Virus record (IMG/VR): IMGVR_UViG_3300032323_001070
Span: 16,763-80,762 of that record
Direction: 5' to 3' (one strand)
Length of the DNA: 64,000 nt
Source of the DNA: a virus
Below, in pieces: positions 42,302 through 50,808 of this stretch. Both the position numbers and the translations under genes were made by a program. A model generated the notes under the pieces. The model made no database searches. It saw only the letters and a program-made list of their open reading frames with translations, and was not told the origin of the DNA. The stretch's first letter is position 1. Each line of letters opens with the position of its first letter.

Positions 42302-43220
42302 GTTAACCGCAGTCGCATATTTCAAAGGTATTCCTCCTAATAACAAAAATATGGAGAAACCTATGATACTGAATAATTTCTTACAGGGAGTAAGGCAGCT
42401 AGGCGACATTGCTATCAATAATCAAGAAATGAAGGTTATCCCCTGCGATGTTGCTCTGATACAGGGGTTTGTACACGACGACGGAAAACAATTACCTCAT
42501 CTAGAGTTAAGAAAACAGGCAATAACTCAACAAAGAAACAGTGGCAAGAGAAGTTTAATCGTTGACAGTAATTTGTTTTTATATGCTGATCCAGGAAATA
42601 CAAAAACATACCTTCGATACAGTTTTGACGGAGTATTTCCTACTACAGGATTTTATTTTGATACAGATGTTGATCCTAATCGATGGAAAAAAATCAGTAA
42701 GGACCTAGGATTAACCTTGAAGCCTTATCGATCAGATGGAGATCACATTTTAATCTGCTTACAAAGACACGGCGGCTGGAGTATGGGTGGTCTTAGTACT
42801 TTAGAATGGTTAGATCATACTATCAATAAGATAAGAGAACAAACTTTAAAGAGACCAATCATAGTTAGAGCACATCCCGGCGATCGCAGAATAAAATCAA
42901 TGCTAAGTTTAAATTATAAAAATGTTTTTCTCAGCGAAAAAGAAAAATTAGTAGATGATCTCAAAGGAGCATGGGCCAGTGTGGTCTATAATAGCAGTCC
43001 TAGTGTGGCTAGTCTTATCGAAGGTATACCTACGTTCGTAACAGACCCAACACCCCAACACAGTCAAAGTTTTGGAGTCGCTAACACTGACCTTTCTCAG
43101 ATAACTCAACCTCAACTACCTGATAGACAACAGTGGATTGAAAAAGTTTCGATGTGTCACTGGAATTTTGATGAGCTTAAATCTGGTGAGGCCTGGCAGT
43201 TTTTTAAAAAATATGTTTAA
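42294..43220 (+). CDS. Capsule-synthesis-like enzyme, paralogue 4 of 5, 308 aa
   Basis: More divergent family member: IVDSNLFLYADPGNTKTYLR, W-K-K-I near the Arg motif, ILICLQRHGGWSMGGLSTLEW, REQTLKRPIIVRAHPGD, and a C-terminal YNSSPSVASLIEGIPTFVTD, with HWNFDELKSGEAWQF as the closing helix. It pairs best with paralogue 5 at 44491. It ends with a four-base convergent overlap with the minus-strand glycosyltransferase. Confidence 0.72.
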   Translation: MSKLTAVAYFKGIPPNNKNMEKPMILNNFLQGVRQLGDIAINNQEMKVIPCDVALIQGFVHDDGKQLPHLELRKQAITQQRNSGKRSLIVDSNLFLYADPGNTKTYLRYSFDGVFPTTGFYFDTDVDPNRWKKISKDLGLTLKPYRSDGDHILICLQRHGGWSMGGLSTLEWLDHTINKIREQTLKRPIIVRAHPGDRRIKSMLSLNYKNVFLSEKEKLVDDLKGAWASVVYNSSPSVASLIEGIPTFVTDPTPQHSQSFGVANTDLSQITQPQLPDRQQWIEKVSMCHWNFDELKSGEAWQFFKKYV

Positions 43221-44062
43221 GCAAACTGCTGCCAGTACGGTTCTGTTCTAACTACCTTAAGATCTTCTCGTTTACTTCTACCGGCAAATTTTCTGTCACC
43301 TTTTAAGTGATCTAACCATGCTCCCCATTCGCTATTAATCAATGGATGGCCTTCTCCTACACTGTTTCCGACTCCGGGTCGTAGATCCCCGAGAGTTTCA
43401 CTCCAACTCAGCTGATTAAGAAATGGCATCTTGACTCTGACAGCATCAAATACGAAGCTATCGTGCCACTCGTCTAATAAAAATATGCCACCTTCGGCTT
43501 TATCGTACATTCTTTGGAATTCCATCAAGAACATCTTGGTCTGCTCAGTTCTTAAATTCATAGAATAGAGGCCACACTCTGAAAATTTACCTTTCCTGCC
43601 GAGGTAGCAGAGATCTTTTTCACCGGGTATCATCCTTTGAAGGTCTGTCAACGTAATAGGGCTGTGGCAAATGGTGTCAGCGTCCATCCATAACAAAATA
43701 TCGGCATCACAGTTCTTGGCACAATGAAAAATTGAGTAAACTTTATGACTAAATCTCACGGCATCCCACTTGAAGCCCTTGCCAGCATCTCTTCTACGGC
43801 TGCGTATCGGATCGCTTCTAACATCTCCGTTGGCCTTAGGAACACCCTTCCACTTATTTTTAAAATTTACCAAATCTTGACTGACTGCGTGGAGGTCTAG
43901 TACTACAAGATTGTCGCCTTTTTCTGAAACAGTAACATCTTCACCGTAGACATACAGTGTTACTTCTTTAGGCCATGTTTTTAGAAAGGTTTCTATCATC
44001 CTTTTTCCATACATCTCATAGCCCTTCTTGTGAAATGTCGTAACCACTGAATATTTTGTCAT
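43217..44062 (-). CDS. GT-A glycosyltransferase-like protein, 281 aa
   Basis: The N-terminal YSVVTTFHKKGYEMYGKRMI, KFNWD-like FKWDAVRFSHKVYSIFHCAK, and ILLWMDADTICHSPI carry the D-x-D type motif (D-A-D) of GT-A enzymes. The C-terminal region GGIFLLDEWHDSFVFDAVR is a family-like acidic segment. ATG 44062 overlaps the stop of the upstream minus-strand gene (ATGA); an in-frame ATG at 44074 is possible. It interrupts the plus-strand paralogue array together with its partner. Confidence 0.78.
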   Translation of the reverse strand: MTKYSVVTTFHKKGYEMYGKRMIETFLKTWPKEVTLYVYGEDVTVSEKGDNLVVLDLHAVSQDLVNFKNKWKGVPKANGDVRSDPIRSRRRDAGKGFKWDAVRFSHKVYSIFHCAKNCDADILLWMDADTICHSPITLTDLQRMIPGEKDLCYLGRKGKFSECGLYSMNLRTEQTKMFLMEFQRMYDKAEGGIFLLDEWHDSFVFDAVRVKMPFLNQLSWSETLGDLRPGVGNSVGEGHPLINSEWGAWLDHLKGDRKFAGRSKREDLKVVRTEPYWQQFA

Positions 44063-44454
44063 TTTTTCTTCCATATTTGATAACCTTTAGAGATGTCAGT
44101 TATAACATACTGACAACTTTTTAAGAAATCTGAAAATTCTTTATCAATATAATTTTCAGTATAAATCATAAGTGTTGGTTTTTGTTTAATTAACAATCTT
44201 TCCACTAATCTTAGATTTTTAATGCCGTCGACGTCAGTAAATATTAGATTAAACTTTGGCAAGTTTATTAATTCATCAAAAAACTCCTGATAGACGATAT
44301 TTTTTCTTTTTACAATAACGTTATGTTCCTTGTAGACAAAAACTGTGCCAAAAATATTGGAAAAATCTTCGAGAAGATCCGCTGCTGAGTTTAAAACTAA
44401 GCAGGAGTCTACACCGTCGGCAGTTTTTGTAATTCTTTTATAGAACTTGTTCAT
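44059..44454 (-). CDS. Phage protein of unknown function, 131 aa
   Basis: Alternating strand-helix pattern (DSCLVLNSAADLLEDFSNIF, FNLIFTDVDGIKNLRLVERLL, KPTLMIYTENYIDKEFSDFL, GYQIWKKK). The FTDVDG strand followed by a strand-turn and a final W-K resemble the back half of a Rossmann methyltransferase, but no SAM-binding motif is present. First gene of a two-gene minus-strand operon with the glycosyltransferase. Confidence 0.6.
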   Translation of the reverse strand: MNKFYKRITKTADGVDSCLVLNSAADLLEDFSNIFGTVFVYKEHNVIVKRKNIVYQEFFDELINLPKFNLIFTDVDGIKNLRLVERLLIKQKPTLMIYTENYIDKEFSDFLKSCQYVITDISKGYQIWKKK

Positions 44455-44459
44455 TTTAG

Positions 44460-44467
44460 ATTAAATA
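44460..44467 (+). promoter_or_regulatory. Late promoter motif ATTAAATA
   Basis: Seven of eight match to TATAAATA. Predicted start near 44473 and an 18-nt leader before ATG 44491, without a clear Shine-Dalgarno site. It faces away from the minus-strand promoter at 44474-44481. Confidence 0.5.
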
Positions 44468-44473
44468 CTATGA

Positions 44474-44481
44474 TATTTATT
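44474..44481 (-). promoter_or_regulatory. Minus-strand late promoter motif AATAAATA
   Basis: On the minus strand AATAAATA lies 19 bases before ATG 44454, giving a predicted leader of about 14 nt. It interleaves with the plus-strand late element, so the two promoters compete for one 37-base interval. Confidence 0.55.
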
Positions 44482-44490
44482 GAGTAAAAT

Positions 44491-45351
44491 ATGAGATACA
44501 AACTTTATAGGTCCAACGGCGCACTAAACAGTGGCCCAGTCTTTGACGCATTTGAACAGGGTATCCGTAGCATCAAAGAATACCCAGTGTCCGATAGCGA
44601 GGATGTGGCAGTTATTTGGTCAGTGCTATGGAACGGCCGGATGCAGGCCAATCAACATATCTTTTATTCTTTCCAGAATAAGAAAAAACCTGTGGTAATC
44701 ATAGAGGTTGGTAATCTCATCAGAAACAAGACCTGGAGGATATCACTTGACAATATCAATAGTCTTGGATATTTTGCCAATGACAGCGATCTGGATAAAA
44801 GCAGACCAAAACAACTAGGTATCAAGCTCAAAGATACTAACCCCAACAGACGTCCGGAGATATTGATAGCTGCTCAACATCAGAATAGTTTACAGTGGCA
44901 AGGTATGCCTCCTATGGTAGACTGGGTTAAGCAAACCATCGATAAAATAAGGCAGTACACTGACAGAGGAATAGTGGTTCGACCACATCCTCGTTCACCA
45001 TTTACTCTAAACATACCCGGAGTTAGTGTAGAAACTCCTCAAAAAATCAGAGACAGCTACGATGATTTTGACATAGATTATAACTACCATTGTGTTGTTA
45101 ATCACAACAGCGGTCCTGCTGTTCAAGCAGCCATTCAAGGCGTTCCTGTGATCTGTGACTCGTCTAGCCTTGCTGGAGAATTAAGTGGAACCTTTGAAAA
45201 TATTGAAAACATTCAATTGCCTGATAGAAAAGATTGGTTGATTAAACTAGCCCATACTGAATGGACTGTAGAAGAAATAGCCCAGGGTATTCCACTCAAG
45301 AGATTGAAACCTAAACTTAACCAACTTGTAGCAAATTCCTTGCTTTCTTAA
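44491..45351 (+). CDS. Capsule-synthesis-like enzyme, paralogue 5 of 5, 286 aa
   Basis: Family landmarks: VVIIEVGNLIRNKTWRISLDN, ILIAAQHQNSLQWQGMPPMVDW, QTIDKIRQYTDRGIVVRPHPR, and VVNHNSGPAVQAAIQGVPVICD with HTEWTVEEIAQG. It is closest to paralogue 4 (shared N-S-x-P-x-V...G-I/V-P-x-x-x-D and the L-P-D-R-x-x-W helix). It is separated from the other four by the divergent minus-strand pair. Confidence 0.72.
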   Translation: MRYKLYRSNGALNSGPVFDAFEQGIRSIKEYPVSDSEDVAVIWSVLWNGRMQANQHIFYSFQNKKKPVVIIEVGNLIRNKTWRISLDNINSLGYFANDSDLDKSRPKQLGIKLKDTNPNRRPEILIAAQHQNSLQWQGMPPMVDWVKQTIDKIRQYTDRGIVVRPHPRSPFTLNIPGVSVETPQKIRDSYDDFDIDYNYHCVVNHNSGPAVQAAIQGVPVICDSSSLAGELSGTFENIENIQLPDRKDWLIKLAHTEWTVEEIAQGIPLKRLKPKLNQLVANSLLS

Positions 45352-45369
45352 GTATGAATGTGTTAAAAT
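45340..45369 (+). promoter_or_regulatory. Sigma70-like promoter TTGCTT-18-TAAAAT ending 7 bp before an ATG
   Basis: -35 at 45340-45345, -10 at 45364-45369. The expected start falls on or next to the A of ATG 45376, so the transcript would be leaderless. The -10 is embedded in an 18-bp palindrome. Confidence 0.55.
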
Positions 45370-45376
45370 TAACACA
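45359..45376. promoter_or_regulatory. Palindrome TGTGTTAAAATTAACACA over promoter and start codon
   Basis: Perfect inverted repeat of 18 bp (TGTGTTAA-AA-TTAACACA shares its last A with the ATG). It covers the -10 element, so a dimeric repressor bound here would block transcription of the 397-aa gene and UvsW downstream. No T tract, so not a terminator. Confidence 0.6.
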
Positions 45377-46569
45377 TGCCGAACCATCTTTATTTCGAAG
45401 ACGCCTTTGTGGAATTTTATTCACATGTAATGTATGGAAAAATTCCACTGCAATATCAGGATCAGCATCCCTGTGATAATTTTTACAATTTAATCACTGA
45501 CAAAAAACAGTTGACCGAAAATCAAGGTCGGTTCATCGTCAAGATTTTAGAAAAATATAAGAAATTTTCTTCGAACCTCGGTCTTCGGTATCAACACCTA
45601 CTAGACAACCCCAAGTGGAAAAATACGTTCCGGATCATTGATACTTCTAAAAAGATTTTCATCGAAAACGATGATCAAAATAACCTCTGGATCAACGCAA
45701 AATTTCCGTATGCTTTGAAAGATATCTTTCAAAAAGAAATTGTTGATCCTAGTGGATTAACTGGTAGTCATTGGGATCCTGAATCTAAAGTAAGAAGGAT
45801 TCCTTTCAGAAATTGCAACATTATACACATTTATGAATTTGCTATAAAACATGGTTTTGAGGTGGATGATTCGGTATTAACTGCCATGAGCGAGGTGGAA
45901 GAGATTTGGAACAATGCACATGATGTTGTTCCATATTCAAAAATAATCGATGACAAAGTCTATCTCATAAACGCCAACGAAGATGTAGAAGCATGGTGGT
46001 CTGAGAATTCAACAGGCACTATTCAACAAGACATGTTTTTGGCAAAAACTGCTGGATTTCCTCTACAAATTGAAGAACAGGATCACAGCGACATTCTGGA
46101 ACGCATTTCAACTTCAGAAGAAACTCATTTCTGGATCAAAGACAACGATCAGTTTTTTAATCTGTACAATACCCTAGGTGGAAAGTGTGCTGTGGTATTA
46201 GATAGAAACTGTGATGTCAAAGAATGGATCGGCGATTTTGTAAATTCTGCTGAAAAAAACCAGATCAATCGAAACCTTATAAAAGTCTGTTTTAGAGAAT
46301 CTCAAGAAGATAAATCAGGTTTCAATGATTGGATCAAACAAAACAATTTGGGCGGTACGTTAGAAAATGCTGATATCTTTATTTTTCAACATAAGCCTCC
46401 CAAGTGGTTGTTCAAAGATAATATTTCTGTTAAAATAGTAGTTACGAATGGTTTATATCCTTCTACGAGTAATTTAACACAGGCATTAACAGAGTCACAT
46501 CCCTGTGTGATACACCTTGGAAATATAAAGCCATCGGCACAAAGGAAAATAACAATTGTCGACTTGTAA
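45376..46569 (+). CDS. Phage protein of unknown function upstream of uvsW, 397 aa
   Basis: N-terminal 130 residues are helical with LTENQGRFIVKILEKYKKF; the middle (SKVRRIPFRNCNIIHIYEFA, FEVDDSVLTAMSEVEEIW) and the C-terminal third (LGGKCAVVLDRNCDVKEWI, DIFIFQHKPPKWLF, VKIVVTNGLYPSTSNL) show a mixed alpha/beta pattern. No nucleotide-binding motif is seen. Its 3' end overlaps the TTG start of uvsW by 14 bases, which suggests a partner in recombination or replication restart. I do not recognise a named family. Confidence 0.72.
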   Translation: MPNHLYFEDAFVEFYSHVMYGKIPLQYQDQHPCDNFYNLITDKKQLTENQGRFIVKILEKYKKFSSNLGLRYQHLLDNPKWKNTFRIIDTSKKIFIENDDQNNLWINAKFPYALKDIFQKEIVDPSGLTGSHWDPESKVRRIPFRNCNIIHIYEFAIKHGFEVDDSVLTAMSEVEEIWNNAHDVVPYSKIIDDKVYLINANEDVEAWWSENSTGTIQQDMFLAKTAGFPLQIEEQDHSDILERISTSEETHFWIKDNDQFFNLYNTLGGKCAVVLDRNCDVKEWIGDFVNSAEKNQINRNLIKVCFRESQEDKSGFNDWIKQNNLGGTLENADIFIFQHKPPKWLFKDNISVKIVVTNGLYPSTSNLTQALTESHPCVIHLGNIKPSAQRKITIVDL

Positions 46570-48010
46570 ATTAACAATCAAGGATGAAGTTAATATAAAA
46601 TTTGATGGATTGGCTGTTGAAACTAGAAGAAAAATAGTCAACAAATTAAAATACGATCTTCCCTATGCACGACATATGCCTGCTTACAAATTAGGCAGAT
46701 GGGACGGAACAAAAACTTTCTTCGGCATCGGCGGCACTGGATATCTAGCACATCTCGATGTGATTCTTCCTATAGTTGAAGAATCAGGATATGAAATAGA
46801 AGTTGAAGATCTTCGACAATTCCGTGATTTTAAATTTTCTCCAGTAACTGAAAACTATTGGGCTGATCAAGGCAAGACATGGCCCAAGGGTCATCCGGCC
46901 GCAGGGCAACCTATCGTACTTCGAGATTATCAGTACGATGTGATCAATAAGTTTTTAGAAAATCCACAGAGCCTACAAGAAGTGGCCACAGGCGCAGGTA
47001 AAACGATTACTACCGCTACATTAAGTCATCTCTGCGAACCTTATGGTCGCACTATGGTTGTTGTTCCAAACAAATCTTTAGTGGTGCAAACTGAAGAAGA
47101 TTATAAAAACTTAGGCTTGGATGTTGGCGTATACTTCGGTGATCGTAAAGAACTAAATCGCACACATACTATCTGCACTTGGCAGAGTCTTAACGTCTTA
47201 GATAAGAAAAGTTATGATGATGATACGTTGACACTGGCTGAATTCTGTGAAGGTGTCTGCGCTATAATCATCGACGAAGTACATCAAGCCAAGGCAGATG
47301 TGTTGACTAAGTTGCTGACACAGAATTTTAAAAACTGTGCGATACGTTGGGGATTGACAGGAACTATACCTAAAGAAAAATGGGAGTTTCAAAGTCTACT
47401 GGCCAGTATTGGTCCAGTAATTAATCAAGTCACTGCTCACGACTTACAACAAAAAGATGTATTGGCGAAATTAGATATACAAATACTACAGACCACTGAC
47501 GTAGAAGTATTTAGAACCTACGCAGAAGAATATGCATGGTTGGTAACTGATAGCAAGAGATTGGATTGGATCTCAGATAAGATTAAAAATATAGCCTCTT
47601 CAGGAAACACATTGATATTGGTTAATAGGATCGATACTGGAAACAAACTGGTAGAGCGATTGCCTGACTCTGTTTTCATCTCTGGCGCTGTTAAACTCGA
47701 GGATAGGAAAGACGAATATGATGAAGTTAAAACTAGCGATAACAAGGTTATTGTGGCGACTTACGGTGTGGCCGCTGTGGGTATTAATATTCCAAGGATT
47801 TTTAATCTGGTTCTTATTGAACCCGGAAAGAGCTTTGTCCGCGTTATACAAAGCATTGGGCGAGGCATTAGAAAAGCAGAAGACAAAGACTTCGTTCAAA
47901 TCTGGGATATCACATCTACCTGCAAATACGCCAAGCGCCATCTCACTGAAAGGAAGAAGTATTACAAGGATGCTAAGTATCCGTTCACGATCACGAAGGT
48001 AACAACATGA
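46556..48010 (+). CDS. uvsW: UvsW-like SF2 DNA/RNA helicase, 484 aa, TTG start
   Basis: Unwinds branched DNA and R-loops and redirects origins. The N-terminal DNA-binding domain includes FDGLAVETRRKIVNKLKY; Walker A ATGAGKT at residues 144-150; motif II DEVH at 240-243; motif III-type LTGTIPKE; C-terminal motif VI QSIGRGIRK near 440. The start is TTG with AAAGGA about 10 bases upstream; no ATG occurs before residue 41, which lies within the N-terminal domain, so TTG is the credible start. Length is similar to T4 UvsW (503 aa). Confidence 0.95.
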   Translation: MSTCKLTIKDEVNIKFDGLAVETRRKIVNKLKYDLPYARHMPAYKLGRWDGTKTFFGIGGTGYLAHLDVILPIVEESGYEIEVEDLRQFRDFKFSPVTENYWADQGKTWPKGHPAAGQPIVLRDYQYDVINKFLENPQSLQEVATGAGKTITTATLSHLCEPYGRTMVVVPNKSLVVQTEEDYKNLGLDVGVYFGDRKELNRTHTICTWQSLNVLDKKSYDDDTLTLAEFCEGVCAIIIDEVHQAKADVLTKLLTQNFKNCAIRWGLTGTIPKEKWEFQSLLASIGPVINQVTAHDLQQKDVLAKLDIQILQTTDVEVFRTYAEEYAWLVTDSKRLDWISDKIKNIASSGNTLILVNRIDTGNKLVERLPDSVFISGAVKLEDRKDEYDEVKTSDNKVIVATYGVAAVGINIPRIFNLVLIEPGKSFVRVIQSIGRGIRKAEDKDFVQIWDITSTCKYAKRHLTERKKYYKDAKYPFTITKVTT

Positions 48011-48498
48011 AAAGATGGGACAGACTAAGCGTACCAGTGACTATTCCTTTCGAAGGAAAGAGAAAGAAATTCTTAAAACATCTTATAGAAAACAATAATT
48101 TTCAAATAATGATAGAGGTAGGGATTGACACAGGAAAGACTACTTTTTTCCTATTAGATAATATTCCTCATTTAAAAATTTACGCTATTGATACTGATAT
48201 TAGAAAGTTTTATAATAATTCTATAAAAGAAAAATACGGCGATAGACTGATACCAATGGAAGGATATAGTCACGAAGTTGCTGATCAACTGCCAGACAAT
48301 TTTGCAGATATAGTTTTCATAGATGCTGATCATTCATATGACGCAGTGAAAAAAGATATCGTAAAATACACGCCTAAACTAAAAAAGAATGGTTTATTAA
48401 CTGGACATGATATTGACTATCCGGGTGTAAACAAGGCTGTTAACGAAATGATTAAAGATTTTGATGTTGGTCCAAATTATGTATGGATTAAAAAATAA
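48007..48498 (+). CDS. SAM-dependent methyltransferase, class I, 163 aa
   Basis: Motif I is IEVGIDTGKT at residues 36-45; an acidic strand end at KIYAIDTD (the ribose-binding Asp), and ADIVFIDADHSYDAVKKDI gives motif IV with the D-x-D-H-S-Y signature of the Methyltransf_24 family. The substrate is unknown, probably a sugar or small molecule given the neighbours. It overlaps uvsW by four bases. Confidence 0.85.
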   Translation: MKRWDRLSVPVTIPFEGKRKKFLKHLIENNNFQIMIEVGIDTGKTTFFLLDNIPHLKIYAIDTDIRKFYNNSIKEKYGDRLIPMEGYSHEVADQLPDNFADIVFIDADHSYDAVKKDIVKYTPKLKKNGLLTGHDIDYPGVNKAVNEMIKDFDVGPNYVWIKK

Positions 48499-48508
48499 AG
48501 GTAACTAA

Positions 48509-49015
48509 ATGAGAATATTAACACTAAACAACACTTCATTTGATTTAAATGAACTACCGGACGAGGTAGATGACGACACTAGATTTTCAGTACTAGACAA
48601 TTCAAATCCCAACGATCCTGATTTCTTTTTCATGCCGTTGATCTTTTTAGAGTCATTCAACTCACCAGCAATTTTGTTGAATATCGGCGGTTATGAATTA
48701 CAGATGCCCTTAGACTGGTGCATGGTAGTTGGAGACAAAGAATGCGGACTAGATCCAGAAGTCCTGCCATTAACAAGTATTAATGAAAGAGGATTTGATG
48801 CGTTTGTATTCAATCCTATTAAAGGATTTAAATGCGAATATATGAGTATCGAAATCGTTAATATCTTCCAAGATGTTAAATGGTATTTTCCTAAAATGAA
48901 AAACGGACAACTGTTAACAGTACCGTTACATGATGGAGAAAATCCACCTTGTGTTTATTTTGTCAAAGAAGTTAGTAGACAGAGCGAAGTACTACAGTTA
49001 CACAAAGTAATCTAA
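48509..49015 (+). CDS. Conserved T4-like phage protein of unknown function, 168 aa
   Basis: Well-defined beta-rich protein: TRFSVLDNSNPNDPDFFFMP, SPAILLNIGGYELQMPLDW, MVVGDKECG, EVLPLTSINERGFDAFVFNP, WYFPKMKNGQLLTVPL. Proteins with this pattern recur in marine T4-like phages downstream of uvsW, to my knowledge unnamed. AAGGTAAC lies before the ATG. It is coupled by one base (TAATG) to the next small gene. Confidence 0.72.
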   Translation: MRILTLNNTSFDLNELPDEVDDDTRFSVLDNSNPNDPDFFFMPLIFLESFNSPAILLNIGGYELQMPLDWCMVVGDKECGLDPEVLPLTSINERGFDAFVFNPIKGFKCEYMSIEIVNIFQDVKWYFPKMKNGQLLTVPLHDGENPPCVYFVKEVSRQSEVLQLHKVI

Positions 49016-49242
49016 TGCCTATACCATTTATGGACAACGATTCTTTCAAGCGCCGATGTATTGGTTGGAAATTAATATTTTGTCTTTGGCCTAGACGTTG
49101 TTTTTATACTGGTAAATATCTTTGGTTACAACTCGCATATAGAGGTACAGCAATGATTACTGGACCCGGTGAACCTATATTTGAAGATAGGTGGTGCGAA
49201 AAACGAGAATATCTTTTTTTAAAGATAAAAGGAATAGTATGA
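49015..49242 (+). CDS. Small Trp/Arg/Cys-rich phage protein, 75 aa
   Basis: Contains R-C-I-G-W-K, then WPRRCFYTGKYLWLQLAYRG, then AMITGPGEPIFEDRWCEKREYL. Conserved Trp and the pairing of Cys with aromatic residues suggest a small folded domain, perhaps nucleic-acid binding given net positive charge, but no family is recognised. Overlaps both neighbours (one and four bases). Confidence 0.7.
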   Translation: MPIPFMDNDSFKRRCIGWKLIFCLWPRRCFYTGKYLWLQLAYRGTAMITGPGEPIFEDRWCEKREYLFLKIKGIV

Positions 49243-49871
49243 AAGTAGTAATATATCACGCAGAGGCAGGCGTGGCTAAAAAACGAAGAGAAGGCATATA
49301 CAAAGAATTAACAGCCTTATTAAAAAAGAATGTTAACAGTTTTGGATTTCCCCTAATCCACCTAACAACTACTGGGCACGAAGGTTGGGGAGATGAAAAC
49401 TATTTTTATGATCTCGATCCTGAATTGGTTAATTATAATCGAGAATTGTGTTATATAGACTTCTTAAAAAATTCTGCTAACGACACAGATGTTTATTGGT
49501 TTACAGAACCAGATTGGAGAATAAATCAACTATTTCCTCCGTTAGAAAACGACATAGATTTTCTTCTAAGAGACGATAGCGCACCACTTCATCCCGGTTG
49601 GAGATTAGCTAAAAGGTCAGCTCTACCGGTATTTGAAGAAACTTTAAAATGTTACGATCTTCGCCCTGATCAGAAAGTCTGGGGTGGTGATTCTACCGGA
49701 CTTAGAAATCTTTATGATAATTTTGGCCGACCAACCAATACTATCAAAGCATTTGGTTGTTCAATAGGTTTTAGATATTATAAGAGTTATGGAATGAGAA
49801 AAGCAAAGTATACTCAACAGTTCAAAGCTGACCATAAAGAAGAACTTTTAGAAAGGTATGGAAAAGAATGA
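49239..49871 (+). CDS. Phage protein in the glycan island, possible GT-A-type enzyme, 210 aa
   Basis: ATG 49239 overlaps the previous stop; an earlier in-frame start would bury the small gene. VKVVIYHAEAG-like first strand (KVVIYHAEAGVAKKRREG), DTDVYWFTEPDWRINQLF, and DIDFLLRDDSAPLHPGWRLA. A D-x-D occurs but not in the classic place. WGGDSTGLRNLYDNFG and FGCSIGFRYY near the C-terminus are distinctive. Glycosyltransferase is likely by context but unproven. Confidence 0.65.
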   Translation: MKVVIYHAEAGVAKKRREGIYKELTALLKKNVNSFGFPLIHLTTTGHEGWGDENYFYDLDPELVNYNRELCYIDFLKNSANDTDVYWFTEPDWRINQLFPPLENDIDFLLRDDSAPLHPGWRLAKRSALPVFEETLKCYDLRPDQKVWGGDSTGLRNLYDNFGRPTNTIKAFGCSIGFRYYKSYGMRKAKYTQQFKADHKEELLERYGKE

Positions 49872-50212
49872 AAGCAGGAAAAGTTTGGGGTGTAACAGAA
49901 TTGCTAGAAGCCAACGGTGTGCTAGAATTTCATCGCATCGAAGCTAAAGCAGGCGGAGTGTGTTCGAAGCACAAGCACAAGTATAAGTGGAATGGTTTCT
50001 TCGTCGAATCAGGTAAGATGATCATACGAGTATGGAAGAACAGCTACGACCTAGTAGACGAAACTATGTTAACAGCAGGTCAATATACTAAAGTTGCGCC
50101 TGGTGAATATCATCAATTTGAAGCAGTAGAAGATTGTGTCGCATTTGAATTGTATTGGGCAGAATTTGACCACGATGATATTGAAAGAGAATCAGTAGGA
50201 TTTAGTAAATGA
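49868..50212 (+). CDS. Cupin-fold protein, 114 aa
   Basis: Single cupin domain: HRIEAKAGGVCSKHKHKYKWNGFFVESGKM fits motif 1 (H-x-H...E...G) and TKVAPGEYHQFEAVEDCVAFELYW fits motif 2 (P-x-x-x-H-x-F). Metal ligands H42/H44-type, a Glu, and a His in motif 2 are present. Such proteins epimerise, isomerise or bind sugars. Coupled by ATGA overlaps to both neighbours. Confidence 0.8.
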   Translation: MKAGKVWGVTELLEANGVLEFHRIEAKAGGVCSKHKHKYKWNGFFVESGKMIIRVWKNSYDLVDETMLTAGQYTKVAPGEYHQFEAVEDCVAFELYWAEFDHDDIERESVGFSK

Positions 50213-50808
50213 TATTAAATGATCAGCCAAAGACATTTGTTATCGCTCTTAAAAATCATTCGATAAGTGAGAAACAACTATCAGATTGTTTGGAAAGTGC
50301 GAAAGAATTTAATTGGTCGATAGAAGTATTTTGGGGTACAGACGGTAGAACCCTTACAGAAAAATCCTGGAATGATATAGGAGTAACACCTTTATATCAT
50401 AAAGGAAGTATGGACAGGCCCGGAACATGGGGATGTTTTTTCAGTCACTGGTACTTATGGAATAAGTGCATTGATATGAACGAGCCGATAGTCGTTCTAG
50501 AACACGATGCTATTATAGAAGACCACTGGAGAGTTTTTGATTTAAAATCATTAACTAAGCTTCATGAAAATTATTCTTTAAAGAAGCCGCACAAATGGGT
50601 CGATGAAGACAGTGGAGTTTGTTCGTCGTCTACTCACGCATATTGTATTTCGCCTAAGGCTGCTCAGAAAATGATTAAATTTTCTCAAAAAGTAGGTGCA
50701 TTTGCAGCCGATAGAATGATTGGAGACAAAGTATTATCATTCGAACATTTAGATGGAAACAGTCTGGTAACTAGACAAAATAGTTATTCAACAACGGAGA
50801 ACTTATGA
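50209..50808 (+). CDS. Glycosyltransferase family 25-like, 199 aa
   Basis: KTFVIALKNHSISEKQLSDCLES is the N-terminal GT25 strand and helix; WGCFFSHWYLWNKCIDMNEPI is the G-C-x-x-S-H-x-x-x-W signature; VVLEHDAII carries the acid cluster; C-terminal CSSSTHAYCISPKAAQKMI is also typical. GT25 enzymes add galactose or glucose to lipooligosaccharide or proteins. A related but distinct GT25 lies at 52092. Confidence 0.82.
   Translation: MILNDQPKTFVIALKNHSISEKQLSDCLESAKEFNWSIEVFWGTDGRTLTEKSWNDIGVTPLYHKGSMDRPGTWGCFFSHWYLWNKCIDMNEPIVVLEHDAIIEDHWRVFDLKSLTKLHENYSLKKPHKWVDEDSGVCSSSTHAYCISPKAAQKMIKFSQKVGAFAADRMIGDKVLSFEHLDGNSLVTRQNSYSTTENL

Noticed and set aside
47718-48002. 94-aa plus-strand ORF inside uvsW in another frame
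   Set aside because: It lies wholly within the helicase core, has no ribosome site, and looks like a frame shadow of helicase motifs V and VI.
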